This document shows positions 42,828 through 52,664 of a stretch of 64,000 nt of DNA, piece after piece. The position numbers and the translations under genes are program-made. Origin of the DNA: Natronorubrum aibiense. Lineage in GTDB: Archaea > Halobacteriota > Halobacteria > Halobacteriales > Natrialbaceae. The DNA lies in contig NZ_CP045488.1 in NCBI RefSeq assembly GCF_009392895.1, positions 2,356,001 through 2,420,000 of the forward strand, read 5' to 3'. Under the pieces are notes generated by a model that worked only from the letters and a program-made list of their open reading frames with translations, had not been told where the DNA came from and did not search any database. Numbering within the stretch: position 1 is the first letter of the stretch; every line of letters begins with the position of its first letter.

Positions 42828-43121
42828 CTAGCGGTCCTGTGGCGTCGCGCTCTGTTCGACAAGTCGCTCGCCACAGACGACCTGATCGATCGAATGGACC
42901 GTCCCGCCGAGGTCGACGACGGTCTCTTCGATGGCCGCCGCCTCGAGGTCGTCGCCCTCGATCGTGAGTTTGAGATTCTGGACCGCCCGATCGGTTTCGA
43001 CGAGCACGGCGTTGACGCCCTCGACGCCCGAACAGCCGGCGACGGCGTCGGCGAACTCGAGGATATCGGGGTCGTGTGGCTTCATGACGTCGAGAACGAG
43101 CCGTCGTATCGGGGCACTCAT
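42828..43121 (-). CDS. DUF211 domain protein
   Basis: A 97-residue protein of the archaeal DUF211 family (IRRLVLDVMKPHDPDILEFA, NAVLVETDRAVQNLKLTIEG, SIDQVVCGE), which has a ferredoxin-like fold and forms oligomers. The function is unknown; the family is often encoded next to ion transporters. It precedes the VIT1-like gene with a six-base gap, so they are probably co-translated. Confidence 0.92.
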   Translation of the reverse strand: MSAPIRRLVLDVMKPHDPDILEFADAVAGCSGVEGVNAVLVETDRAVQNLKLTIEGDDLEAAAIEETVVDLGGTVHSIDQVVCGERLVEQSATPQDR

Positions 43122-43235
43122 GTTACGTACCGTCTCGGGCGAACGCCTTAGTGACGAGGGCGATTCGCGTCCGACGAGATCGGCAGTCGACCTGCCAGCC
43201 CGGCGAGCGAACGCTCCCGTATTCCCACCCGCTCG

Positions 43236-45806
43236 TCACCGATGCCGTCGTTTGACGAACGCGGCGACTGCGAGATAGCCGGGCAGACAGACGGCGAGGA
43301 CGACCGCGATGAGTCCCCAGTCAGCCAGTTCGAGCGGGATCGTCCCGAAGTACTGGTTGAGCGGCGTATACAGCACCGCGAGCTGGAGTGCGATTGACAT
43401 CGCGACGGCGACCGTCAGCCACGGGTTCGACAGCGCCGGCGTCTCGTGGAGCCAGCGGATGACGTAGAGGCCGACGAGTTCGAGGAAGACGAACGACGTG
43501 AACACCATCGTCATTGTATACGGCGTGACCGACGCGGCTCCCTCGAGCGTGTAGAACATGAGCGCGAGCAGGACGACCGTGGTCACAGTCCCGATGCCGG
43601 CGATCAGTGTGAGTATCTGCCGACCGATGATTCCCTGGTCACGGTCGCGCGGGGGCCGATCCATCACGTCGCCGCTTGCGGGATCTGCGCCCAGCGCCAG
43701 CGCCGGCAGCCCGTCGGTGAGCAGGTTGATCCACAGCAACTGGACGGCGGGCAGGATGAGATAGCCGTACAGCGAGGCGATGAAAACGATCGCCACCTCG
43801 GCAACGTTCGCGGTGAGCAGGTAGGCGACGAACTTCCAGATGTTGTCGAATATCGCTCGCCCGCGCTCGATCGCGCGCTCGATCGTCGCGTAGTTGTCGT
43901 CGAGCAGGACCATATCCGAGGCTTGTCTGGCGACGTCCGTGCCGCGAATCCCCATCGCGACGCCGATGTCGGCGTTTTTCAGCGCGGGCGCATCGTTGAC
44001 GCCGTCGCCAGTCATCGCGACGTCGTGGCCTCGGTCCTGTAGCGCCCGCAGGATTCGTACCTTGTGTTCCGGCGACGTCCGCGCGAAGACGTCGACCGAG
44101 GCGACCCGCTCGCGCAGCGTCTGCTCGTCCATCCGTTCGATCTCTCTGCCCTCGAGTACGGCGCTCCCGAACCCGAGCGATTCGCCGATCGCCCGCGCCG
44201 TCCGGACGTTGTCGCCGGTCACCATCTTCACGTCGATGCCAGCGCGTATCGTCGCCGCGATCGCGTCGGCGACCTCCGTTCGCGGTGGGTCGATCATCCC
44301 GGACAACCCGACGAACGTCAGCCCGTCGTTGAGGTCGTCGGCATCGGCAGGCTCGTCGCGGTAGGCCATCGCGAGCACGCGCAACGCGTCGTCGCCGAAC
44401 GCCTGCACTGTCTCCTCGATCCGAGCGCGGCGGTCGTCCGTCAACTCGACGGGGCCATCGTCGGTCAGAATCCGATCGCAGTTCTCGACGACGACCTCCG
44501 GTGCGCCCTTGACGTAGCCGACGTCGTCGTGGACGGTTCCCATCCACTTGCGCTCGGAGGAAAAGGGGATCTCGTCCGTCCGCGGCTTCTCGGCCCGGCG
44601 CTTTTCGATGTCGATTCCGCGGTTCGCTGCGGCCTCGAGTAACGCCTGTTCGGTCGGATCGCCGTCCTCGAGCGTCGAATCGTTACAGCACACGCCGATC
44701 TCGAGGAGCAGGTCCTCTCGGTCGGAGCGCGTCGTGGGCTCGTCGGTAGCCGACTCGAGATCGACGACGGCGTCGTTCAGCCAGAGTTTGCTGACGGTCA
44801 TCTGGCCTTTCGTGAGCGTCCCGGTCTTGTCCGTACAGACGACGTCGACGGCACCGAGCGCCTCGACCGCGGGGAGCCGACGGACCAGTGCGTTCTCGGC
44901 CGACATCCGGCGAACGCCGAGCGCGAGCGTGAGCGTGACCACCGCGGGCAGCCCCTCCGGAATCGCCGCGACGGCCAGCGACACCGCGGTCAGCGCGGCC
45001 TGAAGCGCCGACGTTCCACGGAAGAGCAACAGCGGCGCGACCAGCGCCGAGAGGACGAGCACGCCGAGTCCGAGGGTCCGACCCAACTGGTCGAGTTCGT
45101 CCTGCAGCGGCGTGCGCGTCTCCTCGGTCCCGGCGAGTTCGTGGGCGATCGCCCCGACCGCCGTCTCCATGCCCGTGTCGGTGACGACGGCACGGCCCTT
45201 CCCACGGGTGACGTTCGTGCCCTTGTAGACCATCCCCTCCCGCTCCGCCAGCGGTGCCTCGGACTCGACCGTCGCCGTCGACTTCGAAACCGGGACGCTC
45301 TCGCCGGTCAGCGCTGCCTCGTCGACCTCGAGGTCGGACGCCTCGAGCAGCCGGGCGTCGGCGGGGACGACGTCGCCGCCGCGGAACACGACGACGTCAC
45401 CGGGGATGAGTTCGGTCGCGGCGATCTCGCGCGTGTCGCCGTCTCGGCGGACCGTGGCCGTCGGCGCGGCGAGTTCCCGAAGCGCCTCGAGGCTCCGCTC
45501 GGCCCGAAAGTCCTGGATAAAGCCGAAGATCCCGTTTGCCACGACGATGATCGCGATCAGGATCGCGTCGACGGCGTTCCCGGCCCAGATCGAGAGGGCG
45601 GCCGCAGCGATCAGGACCCAGATCAGGACGCTGTCGAACTGCGCGATGAAGATTTCGGCCGGCGATCGGCCGCCGCCCCGGACGATATCGTTCTCGCCGT
45701 AGGTCTCGAGTCGACGCCGTGCCTCCTCGCTCGTCAGTCCGTCGGGGTTCGCGTCGAGGTCCTCGAGGATGTGCTCGGGCGGCCGCTCGTGTGGCGAGGC
45801 TGCCAT
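43236..45806 (-). CDS. Calcium-type P2A cation ATPase
   Basis: An 856-residue P-type ATPase. The N-terminal actuator domain has TGES ([10 protein letters not shown]), the phosphorylation site is [10 protein letters not shown], the [10 protein letters not shown] helix 4 carries ion-binding residues and the hinge is [16 protein letters not shown]. The C-terminal block of six helices ends at AAFVKRRHR. Family members pump Ca2+ or Mn2+ out of the cell. The frame has five further codons upstream (MKGGI), but ATG 45806 fits the family better. It has no operon partner. Confidence 0.93.
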   Translation of the reverse strand: MAASPHERPPEHILEDLDANPDGLTSEEARRRLETYGENDIVRGGGRSPAEIFIAQFDSVLIWVLIAAAALSIWAGNAVDAILIAIIVVANGIFGFIQDFRAERSLEALRELAAPTATVRRDGDTREIAATELIPGDVVVFRGGDVVPADARLLEASDLEVDEAALTGESVPVSKSTATVESEAPLAEREGMVYKGTNVTRGKGRAVVTDTGMETAVGAIAHELAGTEETRTPLQDELDQLGRTLGLGVLVLSALVAPLLLFRGTSALQAALTAVSLAVAAIPEGLPAVVTLTLALGVRRMSAENALVRRLPAVEALGAVDVVCTDKTGTLTKGQMTVSKLWLNDAVVDLESATDEPTTRSDREDLLLEIGVCCNDSTLEDGDPTEQALLEAAANRGIDIEKRRAEKPRTDEIPFSSERKWMGTVHDDVGYVKGAPEVVVENCDRILTDDGPVELTDDRRARIEETVQAFGDDALRVLAMAYRDEPADADDLNDGLTFVGLSGMIDPPRTEVADAIAATIRAGIDVKMVTGDNVRTARAIGESLGFGSAVLEGREIERMDEQTLRERVASVDVFARTSPEHKVRILRALQDRGHDVAMTGDGVNDAPALKNADIGVAMGIRGTDVARQASDMVLLDDNYATIERAIERGRAIFDNIWKFVAYLLTANVAEVAIVFIASLYGYLILPAVQLLWINLLTDGLPALALGADPASGDVMDRPPRDRDQGIIGRQILTLIAGIGTVTTVVLLALMFYTLEGAASVTPYTMTMVFTSFVFLELVGLYVIRWLHETPALSNPWLTVAVAMSIALQLAVLYTPLNQYFGTIPLELADWGLIAVVLAVCLPGYLAVAAFVKRRHR

Positions 45807-45993
45807 TATTCCGCCTTTCACTGTGGATACCTATAGGCGTACACCCCGGAATCGTGGTCCGATGGCGAGCAGGACACATCGGTGGCCGACAGAATCCATC
45901 TCGAGCGATGGGCGCAATTCGGTCGCGATCGACACGACTGCAGCCGAGTTGAAGACAAAGTGATTACTCGCTCCACTCCGAAGTGGCAACCGA

Positions 45994-47070
45994 GTGAACG
46001 GGATCGAAATCGGAGTTCGGTTGATCGCTGGTGTCGGCCTCATCCTCGCGAACGCCTTTTTCGTCGCCATCGAGTTCGCGCTCACCCGTGTCAGGCAGTA
46101 CCCCGAGTCGACGTTCGACGAACCCGGCCTCCGCCGGGCCTGGGAGATGACCGACGACCTCGAAATCTATCTCACGAGCTGTCAGGTCGGCATTAGCGCG
46201 ACGAGCATCGCCGTCGGCATCGTCGCCGAACCGGCACTCGCCGTGCTCGTCGCACCCGTCTTCGAGAACACGGCGCTCGCCTCCGCAGGTGCGGGCGCAG
46301 TCGTCGCATTCGTCATCATCAACCTCCTGCATCTCACCCACGGCGAACAGACGCCGACCTACCTCGGCGTCGAGCGGACGAAGCTCGTTGCCCGGTACGG
46401 CGCGACACCGCTGTACTGGTATGCTGCACTGCTCCGGCCCGTGATCTGGTTCGGCGACGCTGTCGCGAAGTGGACGCTCCGACGCTTCGGGATCGAGATG
46501 ACTGGCGCGTGGCTCGAGACCGAGGCAGAAATCATCGAGACACGCGCCGATCTCCGGCGGAAACTCGGCTCGGTCCTCGAGCAAGGTGACCTCCCGCGGG
46601 AACGTCGAGAGGAGATCCTCAACGCGCTCGTCGTCGGCGAAGAACTGGTCAGCGACGCTATGACTGACGTCGAGGACGTGACCTTCCTTTCGACGACGGC
46701 GTCCGTGGAAGACAATCTGGATCGGATCGGCTCAAGTCCGCACACGCGGTTTCCGCTGATCGATGGCGAGCCCGAGGCGTTCGTCGGTATCGTCTACGTC
46801 CCCACGGTCGTTGACTGCATCGACGACCTCCGCGATGGGACGGTGACGTTCGAGGATCTCGCAACGCCGCCGATGACGCTTTCGGCCGACACGCCAGTCA
46901 GCGACGCCATCGACGCGTTACAGGCCGAACAGCAGGAACTCACGCTCGTCGAGGACGACGGCGACGTCGTCGGTCTGCTGACGGTTACGGACGCCCTCGA
47001 GGCGCTGGTCGGGGCGTTCGAGGATCCGCTCGAGACGGACGATCTCCTGTCGGAGCGCGTCGGTGGGTGA
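45994..47070 (+). CDS. CNNM/CorC-type protein with DUF21 and CBS domains
   Basis: A 358-residue membrane protein. The DUF21 domain (about residues 5-180) contains ILANAFFVAIEFALTRVRQ and LHLTHGEQTPTYLGVER; a CBS pair (about 210-350) follows with DAMTDVEDVTFLSTTAS and LTVTDALEALV. CNNM/HlyC proteins transport or sense Mg2+ and other cations. The start is GTG 45994, directly after an AT-rich promoter. It ends just before a Usp gene on the same strand. Confidence 0.9.
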   Translation: MNGIEIGVRLIAGVGLILANAFFVAIEFALTRVRQYPESTFDEPGLRRAWEMTDDLEIYLTSCQVGISATSIAVGIVAEPALAVLVAPVFENTALASAGAGAVVAFVIINLLHLTHGEQTPTYLGVERTKLVARYGATPLYWYAALLRPVIWFGDAVAKWTLRRFGIEMTGAWLETEAEIIETRADLRRKLGSVLEQGDLPRERREEILNALVVGEELVSDAMTDVEDVTFLSTTASVEDNLDRIGSSPHTRFPLIDGEPEAFVGIVYVPTVVDCIDDLRDGTVTFEDLATPPMTLSADTPVSDAIDALQAEQQELTLVEDDGDVVGLLTVTDALEALVGAFEDPLETDDLLSERVGG

Positions 47071-47178
47071 CGCTCGCGGACGGACACCTGATCGACGCCG
47101 TTCCCTCGTTCGTCTCGCCCGTCTCGCTGTCGAATCGCCGACAACAAACGTATACCACTCCTCGCCGAACTCGAAACC

Positions 47179-48060
47179 ATGTACAATTTCGTTCTCGTTC
47201 CCGTCGATGGCAGCGACTCGTCGATAGCAGCCCTCGAGCACGCCGTCGAGATTGCAGCCGACCACGGGGCGACCGTCCACCTCCTCTACGTCGCCGACAC
47301 GAACACGCCCAGTCTCGCTCGACAGGGGACGACCGTCGTCGATACGCTCGAGCAAGAAGGCGAAGACGTCCTCGCGGAGGCCCGGTCCGTGGCCGAGGAA
47401 CAGGGCGTGCCCATCATGAGCGACGTCATCCAGGGCGATCCGCGCAAGGTCATCCTCAAGACCGCCGATTCCGGGCCCGTCGATCTCATCGTCATGGGAA
47501 CGCACGGCCGACGCCGACTCGGGGAGTACGTCCTCGGGAGCGTCACGGAAGGCGTCATCAACGAAACCGAGATGCCGGTGGTGACGGTTCGGGCGGCCGA
47601 TGACGTGACGCCATCGTATCCCTACGATGGGATCTGTATCCCCACGGATGGCAGCGACCACGCGGCGGCCGCGGTTCGACTCGGTGGCGAACTCGCAGCC
47701 CACCACGACGCGACGGTCCACCTGCTCACCATCGTCGACACGCCCGCACTGGGGATCGCCGACGGGACCGTCTCGATCACCGACCAACTCGAGGAACGGG
47801 CCCGCGAGATCCTCACCGAAGCCTCGGCGATCGCGTCGGACGCGGGTGCCGAGGACGTCGTCACGACGGTCGAATCGGGCTCAGTGACGCGAGAGATCGA
47901 GTCGGCCGCAGACGCAGACGGTGTCGATCTCGTCGTCATGGGGACCCACGGGCGGGTCGGTCTCGATCAGCGACTGCTCGGCTCGACGACCGAACGGGTG
48001 ATTCGGACGGCCCCGACGCCCGTGTTGACGACGACCGCACCTGCCGTCGACGACGAGTGA
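47179..48060 (+). CDS. Universal stress protein with two UspA domains
   Basis: A 293-residue tandem Usp (domains about 1-142 and 150-290). ATP-loop motifs VMGTHGRRRLGEYVLGSVTE and VMGTHGRVGLDQRLLGSTTE both fit G-x2-G-9x-G(S/T), so both domains can probably bind nucleotide. It starts at ATG 47179, 108 bases after the CNNM gene, and precedes the ZIP transporter. It is the fourth Usp locus in this window. Confidence 0.92.
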   Translation: MYNFVLVPVDGSDSSIAALEHAVEIAADHGATVHLLYVADTNTPSLARQGTTVVDTLEQEGEDVLAEARSVAEEQGVPIMSDVIQGDPRKVILKTADSGPVDLIVMGTHGRRRLGEYVLGSVTEGVINETEMPVVTVRAADDVTPSYPYDGICIPTDGSDHAAAAVRLGGELAAHHDATVHLLTIVDTPALGIADGTVSITDQLEERAREILTEASAIASDAGAEDVVTTVESGSVTREIESAADADGVDLVVMGTHGRVGLDQRLLGSTTERVIRTAPTPVLTTTAPAVDDE

Positions 48061-48145
48061 GACGGACAGTAGACCGTCACTGTCTCCGATCGCGGGGCCG
48101 CTTCCGCTGGCGATTTATACGATGGGTTCGAACGGTGACAGATAG

Positions 48146-48943
48146 ATGTCCCTCCTCGAGAATCTCGTCTTAGTGTTCGTCGCCGGGTTCATCACGGCGC
48201 TGGCGACCGGGATCGGTGCGCTGCCGTTTTTCTTTTTCGACGCGATCAACGACCGAACCAACGTCGTGCTCTGGGGGCTCTCGTCTGGGATCATGGTCTC
48301 CGCGTCGGTGTTCGGCCTCATCGAGGAGGGGTTGGCCGAAGGGACGATGGGCCAGATCGCCGTCGGGATGGCCGCCGGCATCCTCCTCGTCGTCGTCGCC
48401 CACGACGTTCTCACGGACGCCGAGATCGATCCGCGCGACTACGAGGAAGCAGACTTCAAGAAACTCGTGCTCATCTTGGGCATTTTGACCGTCCACAGCT
48501 TTCCCGAAGGGATCGCCGTCGGCGTCTCGTTTGCGGATCTCGGCCTCGAGGGCGGCGTGGCGTTTCTTGGCTTTACCGTCCCGCTGCTTGCGATCTTCAT
48601 GACGGTCGCGATCTCGATTCACAACATTCCCGAAGGCACCGCGATCTCGATTCCGCTGCGATCGATGGGCGTCTCCGAGTGGAAAATGGTCTGGTGGGCG
48701 GTCTTCTCGAGTCTGCCACAGCCACTCGGCGCGGTCATCGCCTTCGCCTTCGTCAGCGTCGCACGGGAGTTCCTGCCCTACGGCTTTGGCTTCGCCGCGG
48801 GGGCGATGATCTACCTCGTGCTCACCGAGTTCATCCCGGAGGCGCTCGATCTCGGCGAGGGGTTACCGAAGGGCGGGAAGCCGGAACTCGTGGGCGGCAT
48901 CGTCCTCGGCGTGGCGATCATGGTGCCGCTGGCGTTCATCTGA
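48146..48943 (+). CDS. ZIP-family metal transporter
   Basis: A 265-residue membrane protein with about eight helices. The family's His/Pro motifs HSFPEGIAVG in helix 4 and HNIPEGTAI in helix 5 are present and form the metal-binding site. Zn2+, Fe2+ or Mn2+ import is likely. Its stop lies seven bases from the stop of the convergent PiT permease. It follows the Usp gene by 85 bases and may be in the same transcription unit. Confidence 0.92.
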   Translation: MSLLENLVLVFVAGFITALATGIGALPFFFFDAINDRTNVVLWGLSSGIMVSASVFGLIEEGLAEGTMGQIAVGMAAGILLVVVAHDVLTDAEIDPRDYEEADFKKLVLILGILTVHSFPEGIAVGVSFADLGLEGGVAFLGFTVPLLAIFMTVAISIHNIPEGTAISIPLRSMGVSEWKMVWWAVFSSLPQPLGAVIAFAFVSVAREFLPYGFGFAAGAMIYLVLTEFIPEALDLGEGLPKGGKPELVGGIVLGVAIMVPLAFI

Positions 48944-48949
48944 CCGCGA

Positions 48950-50125
48950 TCACAACAACTCCACGGCGTACATCGAACCGTAGCCAAGCCCGAGTGCCAA
49001 TACGAGCGAGCCAGCCCAGGCGGCGACCGTCAGTCCGAGTTTCCGGGGGCTGACACCGCTTCCGCCGCCGACCGCGAGGCCGCTGCCGATGATCGCGCTG
49101 ACGATAATCTCGTTGAACGATACCGGCACACCGAGTAAGACCGCGGTCTGGGCGATCAGAAACGAAGGGACGAGCGTCGCGATCGATCGGCGCGGCCCCA
49201 GCGAGGCGTACTCCTGGGATAACGACTTGATCATCCGCGGCGCGCCGGTCCACGAGCCGACGAGAATTCCGACGCCGCCCCCGAGCAGGATCGCGATCGG
49301 CGAGACCATCGATAGCTCGTCGAGCAGCGGGAGCAGCGGGCCGACGGCCAATCCGACCTGACTCGCCCCCGCGGAAAACGCGACGAATCCGCCGAGTGTG
49401 AGCAGGAACCGACGCAGCCCGCCCGACTTATCCCGGGCGACGTCCCAGTGGACGCCGAGCGCCGCCAGCAGCGCAACAGCGAACGAGACCACCGCGCCGG
49501 CGACGGTGCCGTCGATCGGTAACGCCATGCTCCCTGCGGCCGCGAGCGTCCCGCCGACCGACGCGAGGAACGCGAACTCGAGATTCGCGACGACCGCGCC
49601 GACGACTGCCGCAAGCACTGGAACGCTGAGCCGTTCCGGGACGTCCGGACGCGGGAGAACGCTCGCGATCCCGTACGCGATCGCGCCGCCGACGAACGGG
49701 GTGAGAACCCACATCGCGCCAATTTCGGTGTACTTCGCCCACGCTGGCTCGCCGCCGATCGCGAGTCCGACGCCGATCACCGCGCCGGTGACGGTAAAGG
49801 CGGTCGCGATCGGGTAGCCGGTCGAAATGCCGATCGCCATCAATCCGGCCCCGATCAGCAGCGCGACGATGACGCCGGTCGGCGGGAGACTGACCCCGTG
49901 GATCAGCCCCCGACCGACGGCATCGGAGACGCTCGCACCCTGTGTGACCGCGCCGGCGAACCCGAGAACCCCGACGATAAACGCCGCGCGCATCGTCGAG
50001 ATCGCGTTCGCGCCAACGGCCGGTGCGAACGGAGTCGCGCCGCTCGAGCCAGCCCCGATCACCCAGGCCATGAACAGACTCGAGACGGCGGCGAGGCTAA
50101 ACAGCAGTATCGTTGTTGGGTCCAT
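48950..50125 (-). CDS. PiT-family anion permease (phosphate or sulfate)
   Basis: A 391-residue permease of the PiT family with the duplicated motifs GANAISTMRAAFIVGV near the N terminus and GSGLAVGGGSGV near the C terminus. It has about ten helices. PiT proteins transport phosphate, but a branch (CysP of Bacillus) carries sulfate. It is the last gene of an apparent operon with a rhodanese/MBL protein and two YeeE-like proteins, which favours a sulfur anion. There is a 61-base gap upstream. Confidence 0.82.
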   Translation of the reverse strand: MDPTTILLFSLAAVSSLFMAWVIGAGSSGATPFAPAVGANAISTMRAAFIVGVLGFAGAVTQGASVSDAVGRGLIHGVSLPPTGVIVALLIGAGLMAIGISTGYPIATAFTVTGAVIGVGLAIGGEPAWAKYTEIGAMWVLTPFVGGAIAYGIASVLPRPDVPERLSVPVLAAVVGAVVANLEFAFLASVGGTLAAAGSMALPIDGTVAGAVVSFAVALLAALGVHWDVARDKSGGLRRFLLTLGGFVAFSAGASQVGLAVGPLLPLLDELSMVSPIAILLGGGVGILVGSWTGAPRMIKSLSQEYASLGPRRSIATLVPSFLIAQTAVLLGVPVSFNEIIVSAIIGSGLAVGGGSGVSPRKLGLTVAAWAGSLVLALGLGYGSMYAVELL

Positions 50126-50186
50126 AAGTCGTGTACAAAAACGCGTTCAAACAGCGGTTCGTGGGGCGGGAGTCGAAGTCACGGGG

Positions 50187-50648
50187 TTAGTCAGCACCCG
50201 CGGGCGTGGTTTCGGACGCGGCACGCTGGCTCCGCCAGTACCCCTGGATGTAGGCGCCGGCGAACATGCCGACGAGCGCCCAGAGGATCGTGAAATTGCC
50301 GATCCCGAGGCTGGCGTAGGCCGCGCCGGGACAGATCCCCGAGAGGCCCCAGCCGACGCCGAAGATCGCGCCGCCGATGAGAACGTTGCGATCGAACGAC
50401 TTCAGCCGCCGGCCGTAGGCCCTGCCCGTCAGCGGCGCGCGGTCGCCAACCCGAGGCATGATCGCGAACGCGATCCCGGTGACGATCGCCGCGCCGAACA
50501 TGACGAACAGCAACCCGAAGTCGTCGAACTGGAGGAAATCCAGCACGACTTCCGGGCGAGCCATGTGGCTGAAGCCGAGCCCGAAGCCGAAGATCAGGCC
50601 GCCGACGAAGATCAGCGGCATGAACAGAGGGTGGCGATTGCCGCTCAC
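50187..50648 (-). CDS. YeeE/YedE (DUF6691) sulfur transporter half 2
   Basis: A 153-residue membrane protein with about four helices, the second half of a YeeE/YedE transporter. The signature Cys motif is GLSGICPGAAYASLG. YeeE/TsuA imports thiosulfate through such Cys motifs by transient hydrogen bonding; here the protein is split into two genes. The upstream half is 50703-51194, 54 bases away. Together they probably form one channel. Confidence 0.88.
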   Translation of the reverse strand: MSGNRHPLFMPLIFVGGLIFGFGLGFSHMARPEVVLDFLQFDDFGLLFVMFGAAIVTGIAFAIMPRVGDRAPLTGRAYGRRLKSFDRNVLIGGAIFGVGWGLSGICPGAAYASLGIGNFTILWALVGMFAGAYIQGYWRSQRAASETTPAGAD

Positions 50649-50702
50649 GGGTCGTCACCTCCCCGTTCGCTATCTCGAGACGCAAGCGTCTCGCAACTCA
50701 TA

Positions 50703-51194
50703 TTACGGACTCACCCCCATGGCCTGGACCAGCTGTGCCGTCACGATCGCGACCAGCAGGAACGTCATCACGCCGACGATCGACGTCTTCGACGCCGAGC
50801 CGACGCCACAGACGCCGTGGCCGGACGTACAGCCCTTGCCGATACGGGTCCCGATGCCGACGAAGACACCGCCGAGCAGGAGCCGCCAGGGCTGGACGTC
50901 GGTCGTCCACGTGCCACCCTGCCAGAAGACGGCGTAGACGGCCGCCCCGAGGATGATCCCCAGCGTGAACACGATCCGCCAGTCCCGCGAACTGCGGTAC
51001 TGCTGGAACCGGGACTGGTCGGAGACGTACGACAGCGTCGACTCGAGGAACGTACTCGCGCCGGCGGGAATGCCCGTCCCCATGTAGATTACTACCGCTC
51101 CGAGACCGACGAGCAGCCCCCCGACGGCGTACCGAAATATCCCGTTGGGGAACAGCTCGGCGGTCAACGCGAGCGGAACGAGTTCTGTGAACAT
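50703..51194 (-). CDS. YeeE/YedE sulfur transporter half 1
   Basis: A 163-residue membrane protein with about four helices and the other signature, IGKGCTSGHGVCGVGSAS, with two Cys. It is the N-terminal half of YeeE/YedE. Its ATG is 20 bases after the stop of rhodanese/MBL protein 3, so it is in the same operon. Import of thiosulfate or polysulfide for the rhodanese enzyme is the likely role. Confidence 0.88.
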   Translation of the reverse strand: MFTELVPLALTAELFPNGIFRYAVGGLLVGLGAVVIYMGTGIPAGASTFLESTLSYVSDQSRFQQYRSSRDWRIVFTLGIILGAAVYAVFWQGGTWTTDVQPWRLLLGGVFVGIGTRIGKGCTSGHGVCGVGSASKTSIVGVMTFLLVAIVTAQLVQAMGVSP

Positions 51195-51214
51195 TCAGTA
51201 TCAGATCACGTGGT

Positions 51215-52408
51215 TCAGTCGTCCGCCAGCGAGTCCTGGCTGGCAGCGCAGTTGTTCGGGCCGAGCTCGAGTTCGAAGGCCTCGTCGTCGTCGGCCTGCT
51301 GCTGGCCGAGGTTCGTCGGGATAATATCCTCGTAGTTCGCCGGGCGAGGCGGCATGTCCGAGAGGATCAGCTCGACGAACTCGTCCTCGTCCATCGTCAG
51401 CGCGGCCATCTCTTCTTTGAGCTGGCCAACCGGAGCGGTGTAGGTCCCGTCTTCGGCAGGCTCGGCGGCGTCGCTGAAGTGAGCACCACCGATGAGGGTG
51501 TCGTCGGATTGCGTGAGGACGCGCTCCTGAAGGCTCTCGTAGAGCAGGCTAGCGGCTTCGGGTGCACCGTCGTCGCCTTCTTCCAGGTCGGGACGGGCGA
51601 CGCTCTCGATGAACAGCCCGTCACCGGTCGCGAGCAGCGAGCCGTCGATCAGGTACGAAGTCATCCCGGAGGTGTGCCCGGGCGTGTAGACCGTCTCGAT
51701 CGTGACGTCGCCGACTTGGAACTCGTCGCCGTCCGCGGCGAGGGTCATCTCGTCGGCGTAGGTGACGCCACGGTCGACCGAGGCCTCGGGGATAACGCCT
51801 TCGACGCCGACGGCGTCTAGGGCGCGAACGCCCGAGATGTGGTCTGCGTGGATGTGCGTGTCGATCGCGTACTTCAGCTCGACACCGAGCTCGTCGGCGT
51901 CGTTGAGGTAGCGGTCGGTGAACGCACGCAGCGGATCGATCACGGCTGCCTCACCGTCGTCGTAGACGAAGTAGCCCAGACAGCCCGAGGATGGGCGCTG
52001 GTACTGGAGCAGCGTGCCGGCGCCGTCGTAGCCGGCGACCTCGACGGCCTCGTAGATCCGCGCCCAGCCGTTCATCCCGTCTTCTAAGTGGTGAACGTCG
52101 TAGCCACGCTCAGCGAGCGTCCCGGCGACGTACTCGCTTGCGCCACCTTTCGCACAGAGGACGGTGATCTCGCGGTCCTCCGGAATCTGCTGGAGGACGT
52201 GGGCGTCGATGTCGTCCTCGAGGAACTCGAAGTACGGGACGTTGATCGACTCGACGTTCTCGCCGTCGATTCGCCACTCGTCGTAGTCGCTTTCCATGCG
52301 CGCGTCGAGGATCGTGACCTCGTCGCCCGCGTCGATTCGTGCTTTCAGTTCGTCAGGGGTCACCGATTCGACCGGTTCGTCCGGGGTTGGAAAGTCCATG
52401 TCGGCCAT
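51215..52408 (-). CDS. Rhodanese/MBL-fold persulfide dioxygenase-like protein 3
   Basis: A 397-residue paralogue of the proteins at 13731 and 15057: rhodanese (VLCAKGGAS, with the active Cys) followed by MBL (THIHADHISG, HTSGMTSY, GDGLFIESVA, then AHFSD near the end). Compared with copies 1 and 2, the GDT motif reads GDGLF and the next ligand is AHFSD, but the His ligands remain. The tail is ELGPNNCAASQDSLADD, the conserved CAA plus seven extra residues. ATG 52408 was chosen because it follows the shared box; the 32 codons upstream have no rhodanese similarity. It heads the operon with the YeeE halves and PiT. Confidence 0.88.
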   Translation of the reverse strand: MADMDFPTPDEPVESVTPDELKARIDAGDEVTILDARMESDYDEWRIDGENVESINVPYFEFLEDDIDAHVLQQIPEDREITVLCAKGGASEYVAGTLAERGYDVHHLEDGMNGWARIYEAVEVAGYDGAGTLLQYQRPSSGCLGYFVYDDGEAAVIDPLRAFTDRYLNDADELGVELKYAIDTHIHADHISGVRALDAVGVEGVIPEASVDRGVTYADEMTLAADGDEFQVGDVTIETVYTPGHTSGMTSYLIDGSLLATGDGLFIESVARPDLEEGDDGAPEAASLLYESLQERVLTQSDDTLIGGAHFSDAAEPAEDGTYTAPVGQLKEEMAALTMDEDEFVELILSDMPPRPANYEDIIPTNLGQQQADDDEAFELELGPNNCAASQDSLADD

Positions 52409-52447
52409 GTTGTACAGTTCCCTGTACCGGCTGCGTCCACTTAAGAG

Positions 52448-52477
52448 TTTGTATAGTATTTCCCTTATCGCACAATA
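52448..52477 (-). promoter_or_regulatory. Shared thiol-regulon box of the MBL-3/YeeE/PiT operon
   Basis: On the minus strand TATTGTGC (52470-52477), 15 bases, then ATACAAA (52448-52454). The spacer GATAAGGGAAATACT shares GAAATACT with the promoter of the disulfide reductase at 54011. Confidence 0.65.
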
Positions 52478-52584
52478 CGGCTTGTTCGAGAGGAAGTGAT
52501 TCACTCTAGTTCATACGCATATACGCGCTTACGCACGTTTCTGGTGCGAATTTTCGCTCATCCGCTGAACCACAGCTGTTCGTA

Positions 52585-52614
52585 GAAAGCACAATAATCG
52601 ATATCCTTTTATAG
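52585..52614 (+). promoter_or_regulatory. Shared-box candidate and TATA of the TusA-DsrE operon
   Basis: GAAAGCAC (52585-52592), 15 bases, then TTTATAG (52608-52614), with only the right half of the first box matching. A good core copy, TATTGTGT at 52625-52632, lies downstream of the TATA and could act as a second site. Confidence 0.4.
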
Positions 52615-52664
52615 CCGTAGCCAATATTGTGTAATAGCTCCAATACAGAGCACAGAGATAACCT

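Noticed and set aside
40565-42874. A 769-codon extension of the potassium channel
   Set aside because: Upstream of ATG 42211 the residues are Arg-rich and overlap the VIT1-like gene in another frame of the same strand.
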